Positions 5,913 to 11,591 of a stretch of DNA of 11,591 nucleotides are shown here, piece by piece; the stretch's first letter is position 1; each line of letters opens with the position of its first letter. Source of the stretch: JBMOGA01 sp049318625 (lineage in GTDB: Bacteria; Pseudomonadota; Alphaproteobacteria; Rhizobiales; Hyphomicrobiaceae); contig JBMOGA010000087.1 of NCBI GenBank assembly GCA_049318625.1, positions 1-11,591 on the forward strand, given 5' to 3'. The notes below the pieces were generated by a model. That model did not search any database. It was not told the origin of the DNA and worked only from the letters and a program-made list of their open reading frames with translations. A program made the position numbers and the translations under genes.

Positions 5913-7256
5913 TCAGTTGAACGCTACCAGCCGCGCCTCGTCGGTCAGCACGTACAGGCGGCCGTCGGCCACCACAGGGGCCACGAACGACGCCTGTCCG
6001 ACGCTCAACTGAGCGCCGAGCCGACCGGTGACGGCATCGACGCCCACGAGTTGGCCCTTGCCGGAGACCAGCCAGAGCTGCCCGCCCGCCAGCGTCGGGC
6101 CGGACCACGTGTTGGCACCCGGCAGCTTCGCGGTCCAAGCGATCTTGCCGTCGCGCCGCGATATGGCCATGAGCTGCCCCTGGGTGTCGACAACGAAGAC
6201 GTTGTCGCCGGCGGTCCACGGCATCTGGATGCTCGGGACGCTGAGCTGCCAGAGGCGCTCGCCGGTGCGCACCTTGGTGGCAATCATGCGCCCCGCATGG
6301 CCGACGGCATAGACGACGTCGCCATCGACGACGGGGCGGCCGACATCGCTCATGGACGCGATCGAGGAGGCCATGCGGGCGCGCGCAAGGTTCTCGCTCC
6401 AGATCTGCGCCCCATCAGTCAAGCGTACGGCGACGATCTCGCCGGAGGGAAACGGAAGAAGGACGATGTCGCCGGCAATGGCCGGGCTCGGGTTGAAGAT
6501 GAGACTGGCCCGTTCCGGCAAGCCCCGGTAGACCCAAAGCTCGGTGCCATCGGTCGTCGACAGGCAGAACGCGCGGCCGTCCACCGCCACGACGATGAGC
6601 CGGCCCCCGGCAACCGTGGGCGAGGCCCGCAATGCGACCCCGAGCGGCTTCTCCCAGAGCTTCTTGCCGCTTTGTGCATCGATGGCCGCGACAGTTCCGA
6701 AACCCGAGGCGGCGTAGATGCGGCCGTTCTCGGCGGCGATGCCGCCGCCGTGGCCGCCGTTGCCCCGCTGGCCCTCGGGCCGCATCGACGCCTTCCAGGC
6801 GAGGCCGCCGCCGGTGGCGGAGAAGGCCCGCACTTCGGAGTCGGCATCGAGCGTGAAGACCCGGCCCTCGTAAACGATGGGGCTCGCCGTCAGCTTGGCA
6901 CTCTTCGAAGAGCCGGTGCCGGCATCGGCCGTCCAGGTCTGTTTCAGTGATGCGCCGACGACCAAATGGCCCAGGGCATTACTCGGGGAGCCGCCCGGCT
7001 GAGACCAGGAGGCATTCACCTGTGGCGGCGGCAGCGCCACTGGCCGATCGCCCGCCGCCAGTTCGCCAGGCAAAGACTCGGTCGTGGTCATGATCGGAAC
7101 GCGCTTGCCAGGAAGCGGAACCTCCTTCTCGGCGAAGGGGTTGAGGTCGGCAAGCCGCGGCATCGACGGACCTTCGGAACATCCCGCGAGCGCCGAGACA
7201 GCGATCACGAGGACGAACGCCCGCGTGCCTCGCAAGATACCCTGGCGCTCCCTCAT
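5913..7256 (-). CDS. bamB: Outer-membrane assembly lipoprotein BamB
   Basis: A 447-residue PQQ-type beta-propeller lipoprotein. BamB binds BamA in the BAM complex, which folds outer-membrane beta-barrel proteins. The signal peptide ends in the lipobox LAGC, with C26 as the lipidated residue and Ser at +2, which fits sorting to the outer membrane. A variable linker (about 30-100) is followed by repeated blades with the pattern G.V.ALDA.TG...W, for example TVAAIDAQSGKKLWEKPLG, QLMAISRRDGKIAWTAKLPG and QLVGVDAVTGRLGAQLSVG. It is longer than the 392-residue E. coli protein, with a Gly-rich insert (GQRGNGGHGGG) in an early blade. The ATG is preceded by AAGGAG, which overlaps the TGA of the upstream TPR gene 7 bases away, so the two are likely translationally coupled. 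Confidence 0.93.
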   Translation of the reverse strand: MRERQGILRGTRAFVLVIAVSALAGCSEGPSMPRLADLNPFAEKEVPLPGKRVPIMTTTESLPGELAAGDRPVALPPPQVNASWSQPGGSPSNALGHLVVGASLKQTWTADAGTGSSKSAKLTASPIVYEGRVFTLDADSEVRAFSATGGGLAWKASMRPEGQRGNGGHGGGIAAENGRIYAASGFGTVAAIDAQSGKKLWEKPLGVALRASPTVAGGRLIVVAVDGRAFCLSTTDGTELWVYRGLPERASLIFNPSPAIAGDIVLLPFPSGEIVAVRLTDGAQIWSENLARARMASSIASMSDVGRPVVDGDVVYAVGHAGRMIATKVRTGERLWQLSVPSIQMPWTAGDNVFVVDTQGQLMAISRRDGKIAWTAKLPGANTWSGPTLAGGQLWLVSGKGQLVGVDAVTGRLGAQLSVGQASFVAPVVADGRLYVLTDEARLVAFN

Positions 7257-7263
7257 CGATCCG

Positions 7264-7974
7264 TCACTCCTTCTTGGGCGCCCCGGCTCCAGCCAACTCG
7301 GCCGCCACCATCTCGCCCATCATGATCTGCGCTCTCTGGCCAATCGATGGCGGCGTATTGCGATCGGCAAGAAGTTGTTCGAGCGAGCGGCGGGCCTCAT
7401 CGGGCCGTGCCGCCCTGATCGCCGCGACGGCCCAAAGCTCGCGGGCACTGAACCGCCAAGCATTTCCGTCACGAACCAGATCGTTGAGCCGATTCTGCAT
7501 CTCGGTCCAGTCGGCGGCGCCGGCCCGCTGGATGGCGGCCTGGAGGCGCGCGAAGTCACGCAGCATCGGATCGACGCCACTGTCGGCTGCGATCAGATCA
7601 TAGGCCGCAACCGCTTCCGTCTTGCGGCCGGCTTTCGCTTCCGCAGCCGCGGACTGCAGGCGAGCCAGGGTCGCGTAGCCCGTTCCCGACTGAGAAATCG
7701 CGGCAAAAGCGGCGCGCGCCTCGTCGGCCTTGCCGGTGTCGGACAGTCTCACCGCCTCTTCGTAGCGGGCGCCCATGGCCTCCGCCCGGCTGGTCGCGTA
7801 GTTCTGCCAGACCTTGAAACCACCAACGCCGGCGACGATCACGATGGCGACGCCGAGCGCATAGGGTGCATAGGCTTTCCACAGCTTTTCGAGCTGGGCG
7901 CGGCGATGCTCGTCTTCGAGCTCGCGCAGCAACAGCTGGCTCTGGATATCGATCTCGTCTTTCTTTTCGGCCAT
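7264..7974 (-). CDS. YfgM-like membrane-anchored tetratricopeptide protein
   Basis: A 236-residue single-pass membrane protein. A charged cytoplasmic N-terminus (EIDIQSQLLLRELEDEHRRA) precedes one membrane segment at about 35-56 (ALGVAIVIVAGVGGFKVW). A periplasmic, Ala-rich helical part with tetratricopeptide-like helix pairs follows. This layout and the position directly ahead of bamB and der match YfgM, which in E. coli associates with the SecYEG translocon and periplasmic chaperones. The start at 7974 was preferred to 8004 because GGAG lies 8 bases upstream and the family motif starts there. Its stop codon overlaps the bamB ribosome binding site. Function here is inferred from topology and gene order; sequence similarity to the E. 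coli protein is probably low. Confidence 0.85.
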   Translation of the reverse strand: MAEKKDEIDIQSQLLLRELEDEHRRAQLEKLWKAYAPYALGVAIVIVAGVGGFKVWQNYATSRAEAMGARYEEAVRLSDTGKADEARAAFAAISQSGTGYATLARLQSAAAEAKAGRKTEAVAAYDLIAADSGVDPMLRDFARLQAAIQRAGAADWTEMQNRLNDLVRDGNAWRFSARELWAVAAIRAARPDEARRSLEQLLADRNTPPSIGQRAQIMMGEMVAAELAGAGAPKKE

Positions 7975-8033
7975 AGGGCTAGCTCCAAATGCTGCGGTAG
8001 ACATACAGCACGGCGTTCGGAGTGCAAGGATCC

Positions 8034-8047
8034 CCCGGTCAACCGGG
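8034..8047 (-). other. Hairpin spanning the MOSC gene stop codon
   Basis: CCCGGT (8034-8039) and ACCGGG (8042-8047) are perfect inverted arms around a 2-base centre, so in RNA about a 5-bp stem with a 4-base loop. The TGA of the MOSC gene lies within it. No T-run follows, so it is not a standard terminator; it may protect the end of the message or mean nothing. Confidence 0.25.
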
Positions 8048-8530
8048 AAGGCGAACCTCGCGCACGGGAGGATCGAACAGGATCTCGACCGCGTCTCCGA
8101 GGTGGATCTCTCCGTCGCCGCCGACGGTGCACGTCACGCCGCCGCGCGCATTCTGGGCCAGCGCCTTGAGCAGTCCGGGATGAACTTCGTCCATGCGCCG
8201 GCACGGCCAAGTCACGCCGGTCACCTCGAGCGAAACCTCGCCGACGCGCAACCGCGCGCCCTTGCCGCGCGGCAGCACGACGTTTTCGACCAGCAGATTG
8301 GCGCGGCGGGCCGTCCAAGGCACCGGGGGCACCCCGACGAGATCCCTCAGGTCGAGAAGAGCGGCCTCCCAGGCCTCCCGGGACAGCAGCGTGATCTGTC
8401 GCCGCGGATACTTGGCGCCCTTGAAATCACCGGCGAGCCCCGCCGCCCGTGTGACCGCCCCCGACGCGATCTCCTCCATGGGCGCCCGCCGGGCCGGGCG
8501 CCGCGCGATCCCGATGAGGCGGCCGGTCAT
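8039..8530 (-). CDS. MOSC domain-containing protein
   Basis: A 163-residue protein consisting of one MOSC domain, the fold found at the C-terminus of molybdenum cofactor sulfurases and in YiiM/mARC-type proteins, where a conserved cysteine binds or transfers sulfur or holds Moco. Visible marks are GLAGDFKGAKYPRRQITLLS (31-50), the RANLLVEN strand (76-83), GEVSLEVTGVTWPCRRM with C110 as the conserved cysteine, and a closing beta-strand with GDAVEILFD (145-153). No beta-barrel N-terminal MOSC domain and no ferredoxin domain is fused, so it is a stand-alone short form. It starts 10 bases after the NnrU-family gene, with no strong ribosome binding site, so translation may depend on coupling to that gene. 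Substrate unknown. Confidence 0.88.
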   Translation of the reverse strand: MTGRLIGIARRPARRAPMEEIASGAVTRAAGLAGDFKGAKYPRRQITLLSREAWEAALLDLRDLVGVPPVPWTARRANLLVENVVLPRGKGARLRVGEVSLEVTGVTWPCRRMDEVHPGLLKALAQNARGGVTCTVGGDGEIHLGDAVEILFDPPVREVRLPG

Positions 8531-8540
8531 CGGTGAGCGC

Positions 8541-9140
8541 TCAGGGCGCGAAACCGATCGTCAGCAGCGGCACGCCGATCAGCCAGTAGTGCCCGCCGAG
8601 CAGCAGGAAGGCCCACAGCGCCGCTCCGCCGCCGAGGGCGATCAGATCGCCGACAAGCCCGCCCGTCTTGGTGCCGAGCGGGCCGAGCGCGGCCCGACGC
8701 TTGACCGAGATGCGATCGTAGACGGCCCATGCGAGGAACGACCCGAACAGCAGAACCGAGGCGACGTCACCGTTGGCGAGCAGATGGGCCAGCGCCCAGA
8801 TCTTGATGGCGGCGAGCATGGGGTGCTTGGCTGCCGTCCGGATGCGCGAAGGCACGTAGGCCGCGACGATCAGCACCATGGCGGGCAGCATCAACAGGAA
8901 GCTGACGTGGCGCAGCCAGAACGGCGGATCCCATAGGATCGGGTTCTTGCTGCCGGCCAGCATCTGCGCCTTGCCGAAACCGATCACGATCAGCGCCAGG
9001 CCGGCGAACGACACGATGGCAAACGCCACTTGGTAACCGTTGCCGCCGAGACGCGTGGCGAGCCCGTTGCGCAGATCCGGCGCGGTCGGCAGCAGATGGA
9101 TACCGAGAAAGACAATGAGACCCAGGATCAGCAGCAGCAT
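8541..9140 (-). CDS. NnrU-family integral membrane protein
   Basis: A 199-residue membrane protein with about five to six hydrophobic segments (near 1-18, 36-55, 76-96, 108-122, 127-142 and 165-197). It carries the family signature KHPMLAAIKIWALAHLLANGD at about 105-125, given here as KHPMLAAIKIW plus AHLLANGD, reminiscent of isoprenylcysteine methyltransferase-like membrane proteins. NnrU was first noted in denitrification gene sets of Rhodobacter, but the family is widespread and its biochemical role is not settled. No nitrite or nitric oxide reductase gene is present here, so a denitrification role is not supported by context. The ATG has AGGGAGG 9 bases upstream, the strongest ribosome binding site of this block. 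The MOSC gene follows after 10 bases, making a probable two-gene operon. Confidence 0.88.
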   Translation of the reverse strand: MLLLILGLIVFLGIHLLPTAPDLRNGLATRLGGNGYQVAFAIVSFAGLALIVIGFGKAQMLAGSKNPILWDPPFWLRHVSFLLMLPAMVLIVAAYVPSRIRTAAKHPMLAAIKIWALAHLLANGDVASVLLFGSFLAWAVYDRISVKRRAALGPLGTKTGGLVGDLIALGGGAALWAFLLLGGHYWLIGVPLLTIGFAP

Positions 9141-9310
9141 GGGGGGACGCCTCCCTTCAAAGGACCCGCGCGCAGGGCCGGGACCCTTCTGGACCGGATC
9201 GGTAGCGAGAACAAGACGGCGACGGCCGGCTGTGGGCGGCGACGGCGGCAGCCCGGCGGCGACTGCGATCCATATTGCGGTGCGGCAGCCGTTGGCGTAA
9301 CGCGTTGGTC
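9141..9310. promoter_or_regulatory. Divergent intergenic region, nnrU-like gene / guaA
   Basis: These 170 bases separate divergent genes and so must hold the promoters for both, unless guaA is read from further away. It is G/C-rich and shows short repeats (GGCGGCGAC twice around 9236-9262, GGACC three times around 9162-9195), but no clear -35/-10 pair and no recognisable operator or purine riboswitch. The only A/T-rich patch is CCATATTGCGG at about 9270-9280. Confidence 0.5.
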
Positions 9311-10858
9311 ATGACGAATACCGTGCTCATCATCGACTTCGGCTCGCAAGTCACCCAGCTCATCGCGCGGCGCGTGCGCGAGCAGGGCGTCTATTCAGAG
9401 ATCGTGCCCTTCAATCGGGCCAGCGATGCGCTGGAGCGGCTCAAACCGCAGGCGATCATCCTGTCCGGCGGCCCCGCCAGCGTGACCGAGATGGGCACGC
9501 CGCGGACGCCGGATTGGGTTTTTCAATCGGGCCTGCCGGTGCTCGGCATCTGCTACGGCGAGCAGACCATGGTCGCCGAGCTCGGCGGCGAGGTCGAAGC
9601 GGGCCATCATCGCGAGTTCGGCCGCGCCGAGCTCGAGGTCACCGGGTCGTCGGCGCTGTTCGACGGTGTCTGGTCGGAAGGCGGCCGCTATCAGGTCTGG
9701 ATGAGCCACGGCGACCGTGTGACGCGGCTGCCGGACGGGTTCCAGGTGATCGGCGTGTCGACCGGCGCTCCGTTCGCCGCGATCGCCGACGAGGCCCGCA
9801 AGCTCTACGCCGTTCAGTTCCATCCCGAGGTTGTGCACACACCGGACGGCGCCAAGCTGCTCGGCAACTTCGTGCACCGGATCGCGGGGCTCACCGGCGA
9901 CTGGTCGATGCGGCATTTCCACAGCGCCGAGATCGCCAAGATCCGCGCCCAGGTCGGCAAGGGGCGGGTCATCTGCGGATTGTCGGGCGGCGTCGACAGC
10001 GCCGTCGCGGCCGTGCTGATCCACGAGGCGATCGGCGATCAGCTGACCTGCATTTTCGTCGATCACGGCCTGATGCGGCTCAACGAGGCCGAAGAAGTCG
10101 TGTCGCTGTTCCGCGGGCACTACAATATTCCGCTCGTGCACGTCGACGCGCGCGAGACGTTCCTCGGCGCGCTCGCCGGCACCAGCGACCCCGAGCAGAA
10201 GCGCAAGACGATCGGACGGCTGTTCATCGAGGTGTTCGAGCGCGAGGCGACCAAGCTCGGCGGCGCCGAGTTCCTGGCCCAGGGCACGCTCTATCCCGAC
10301 GTCATCGAGAGCGTGTCGTTCACCGGCGGCCCCTCGGTCACCATCAAATCGCACCACAACGTCGGCGGACTGCCCGAGCGGATGAACCTGAAGCTCGTCG
10401 AGCCGCTGCGCGAACTGTTCAAGGACGAGGTCCGCGCGCTCGGCCGTGAACTCGGCCTGCCCGAGACCTTCGTGGGGCGCCACCCGTTCCCGGGGCCGGG
10501 CCTTGCGATCCGCATTCCGGGCGAGATCACGCGCGACAAGCTCGACATCCTGCGGCTGGCCGATGCGATCTACCTCGACGAGATCCGCAAGGCGGGGCTC
10601 TACGATCAGATCTGGCAGGCGTTCGCCGTGCTGCTTCCGGTCAAGACCGTCGGCGTCATGGGAGACGCCCGGACCTACGATCATGTCTGCGCACTACGGG
10701 CCGTCACTTCGACCGACGGCATGACCGCCGACTATTTCCCGTTCCCCCACGAGATCCTCGGGCGCATCGCGACCAGAATCATCAACGAGGTTCGCGGGAT
10801 CAATCGGGTGGTGTATGATGTTACGTCGAAACCACCGGGGACCATCGAGTGGGAATAG
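9311..10858 (+). CDS. guaA: GMP synthase (glutamine-hydrolysing)
   Basis: A 515-residue enzyme that converts XMP, ATP and glutamine to GMP, the last step of guanylate synthesis. The N-terminal class I glutamine amidotransferase domain has FGSQVTQLIARRVRE (10-24), GGPASV (53-58), the nucleophile C81 in GICYGEQ, and H171/E173 in QFHPEV. The ATP-pyrophosphatase domain has the SGGVDS loop at 225-230. The C-terminal dimerisation domain ends in the family-typical NRVVYDVTSKPPGTIEWE, with the earlier GRHPFPGPGLAIRIPGEIT. Length and motifs are complete. The ATG at 9311 is preferred; the frame opens at a TTG (9275), but the extension has no family match. No strong ribosome binding site precedes the ATG. 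A cupin gene follows after 29 bases. Confidence 0.97.
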   Translation: MTNTVLIIDFGSQVTQLIARRVREQGVYSEIVPFNRASDALERLKPQAIILSGGPASVTEMGTPRTPDWVFQSGLPVLGICYGEQTMVAELGGEVEAGHHREFGRAELEVTGSSALFDGVWSEGGRYQVWMSHGDRVTRLPDGFQVIGVSTGAPFAAIADEARKLYAVQFHPEVVHTPDGAKLLGNFVHRIAGLTGDWSMRHFHSAEIAKIRAQVGKGRVICGLSGGVDSAVAAVLIHEAIGDQLTCIFVDHGLMRLNEAEEVVSLFRGHYNIPLVHVDARETFLGALAGTSDPEQKRKTIGRLFIEVFEREATKLGGAEFLAQGTLYPDVIESVSFTGGPSVTIKSHHNVGGLPERMNLKLVEPLRELFKDEVRALGRELGLPETFVGRHPFPGPGLAIRIPGEITRDKLDILRLADAIYLDEIRKAGLYDQIWQAFAVLLPVKTVGVMGDARTYDHVCALRAVTSTDGMTADYFPFPHEILGRIATRIINEVRGINRVVYDVTSKPPGTIEWE

Positions 10859-10887
10859 CGTCAGCGTCGAAGGTTAATTGCGTGGGC

Positions 10888-11418
10888 ATGAATCGCTTTC
10901 TGTTTCCCGACGACGGGAGCATCCCGAACAATCCTCTTCTGCCGATGATCGTGCATACCCGCGCCGTCGATCCGCCGACCTCCGGCGAGGCGATCCGGCG
11001 TGCCGAGGCCCTGATGAAGACCAATGGCTGGGATCCGGCCTGGCACAACGGCATCTATCCGTTTCCCCACTATCATGCGACGTGTCACGAGGCGCTGCTC
11101 GTGGCGCAGGGGCGTGCACGGGTGCGCTTCGGTGGCCAGCACGGCGTGGTTCTCGAACTCGGCGCGGGCGACGTGGCAGTCCTTCCGGCCGGGACCGGCC
11201 ATCAGGCGCTGTCGATCAGCGACGACCTGCTGGTGATCGGTGCCTATCCGACGGGGTCGAGCTACGACCTGTGCCGGGGCACGGTCAGCGAGCACAAGGC
11301 CGCGGTGGCGAGCATCGCGCAGGTGCCCGTGCCGACCCGCGACCCGATCCTTGGTGAGGCCGGCGGCATTGCAGCCCTTTGGCAAGCGGTCCCGACGGCT
11401 CGCGTCGCCGTCGGCTAG
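10888..11418 (+). CDS. YjlB-like cupin-domain protein
   Basis: A 176-residue single-cupin protein resembling B. subtilis YjlB. The N-terminal part reads MNRFLFPDDGSIPNNPLLPM, followed by NGWDPAWHNGIY. Cupin motif 1 is HYHATCHEALLVAQG, with likely metal ligands H61, H63 and E68; motif 2 is GDVAVLPAGTGHQ, with H105. The full ligand set suggests a metal-binding protein, but substrate and reaction are unknown for the family. The C-terminal third is outside the barrel. The start is uncertain: the ATG at 10888 has no ideal binding site, while a GTG at 10882 has AAGG 8 bases upstream, and a GTG at 10849 would overlap the guaA end. The close spacing suggests cotranscription with guaA, though a functional link is not known. 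Confidence 0.85.
   Translation: MNRFLFPDDGSIPNNPLLPMIVHTRAVDPPTSGEAIRRAEALMKTNGWDPAWHNGIYPFPHYHATCHEALLVAQGRARVRFGGQHGVVLELGAGDVAVLPAGTGHQALSISDDLLVIGAYPTGSSYDLCRGTVSEHKAAVASIAQVPVPTRDPILGEAGGIAALWQAVPTARVAVG
11392..11414 (+). other. Hairpin at the end of the cupin gene
   Basis: CCGACGG (11392-11398) and CCGTCGG (11408-11414) are perfect 7-bp arms around a 9-base loop, ending one base before the TAG of the cupin gene. No T-run follows. It could take part in ending the transcript, but it lies in coding DNA rich in G and C, where such arms arise by chance. Confidence 0.25.
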
Positions 11419-11537
11419 GCTGTTGCCGGCCATGCGCGAAGCGATCCGGCGGTTCGCCGACATGTCATCTGCTCGTTTCGGCGGGCTCATTCACGACCTC
11501 GGCTGCTCCCGTCCGCTGCAACCCCGACCGATAAGCC

Positions 11538-11591
11538 CCTAGCAGGTTGTTGAACTTGGGTCTTCGGTAGCCCCGTATCCTCGGTTGAGGC
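11538..11591. mobile_element. Possible terminal end of an insertion sequence, cut by window
   Basis: After the CTAG at 11539-11542 comes AGCAGGTTGTTGAACTTGGG. The string GGTTGTTGAA resembles terminal inverted repeats of several DDE-transposase insertion sequences, and CTAG-like targets are used by some IS5-type elements. No transposase frame or second end is in the window, so the call rests on memory of such ends. The 11419-11537 stretch before it shows no gene. Confidence 0.2.

Noticed and set aside
9395..10684. 429-codon open frame antisense to guaA
   Set aside because: It is the reverse of a complete, motif-perfect guaA. Long antisense frames are expected in high-GC genes, and the translation has no family features and no binding site.
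1..11591. Search for CRISPR arrays, tRNA or rRNA genes, toxin-antitoxin pairs, phage or defence genes
   Set aside because: No regularly spaced repeats, no cloverleaf-like segments with T-loop GTTCGA motifs in context, and no proteins of such families were seen by eye.

Overview
The window is a high-GC chromosomal segment that looks alphaproteobacterial. The evidence is the G/C-rich third codon positions, a GMP synthase with a CYGEQ nucleophile motif, an NnrU-family protein, and several small secreted proteins of a kind common in Rhizobiales/Rhodospirillales-like genomes. I cannot fix the genus from sequence alone. Almost everything lies on the minus strand. Only guaA and a downstream cupin gene (9311-11418) run on the plus strand, diverging from the minus-strand block at about 9141-9310.

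Layout, left to right. (a) 1-2068: four short minus-strand genes. One is cut by the left edge. Three encode small exported proteins of unknown function, and two of these (626-1024 and 1736-2068) share a C-terminal four-cysteine pattern and look like divergent paralogues. A strong intrinsic terminator lies at 561-593. The 245-625 stretch otherwise holds a leader hairpin and a weak, apparently frameshifted ORF remnant. (b) 2215-2430: a single-domain cold-shock protein, with a 258-bp upstream region carrying a repeated 11-mer, a palindrome and a leader hairpin. (c) 2689-4378: rlmJ (23S rRNA m6A methyltransferase), holC (DNA polymerase III chi) and a small exported cysteine-rich-repeat protein. 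(d) 4492-7974: yfgM-like TPR gene, bamB, der. This is the same gene order as the enterobacterial yfgM-bamB-der cluster and joins envelope biogenesis to a ribosome-assembly GTPase. (e) 8039-9140: a MOSC-domain protein and an NnrU-family membrane protein, closely spaced. (f) 9311-11418: guaA and a YjlB-like cupin gene. (g) 11419-11591: no gene; the last ~50 bases resemble the end of an insertion sequence.

Most of the window is housekeeping (translation, replication, purine synthesis, outer-membrane assembly). I see no CRISPR array, tRNA, rRNA, integrase, toxin-antitoxin or defence locus, and no convincing new multi-gene system. The points most worth a second look are the pair of four-cysteine secreted proteins, the cold-shock upstream region, the partial gene at the left edge, the frameshifted remnant at 328-539, and the possible IS end at the right edge.
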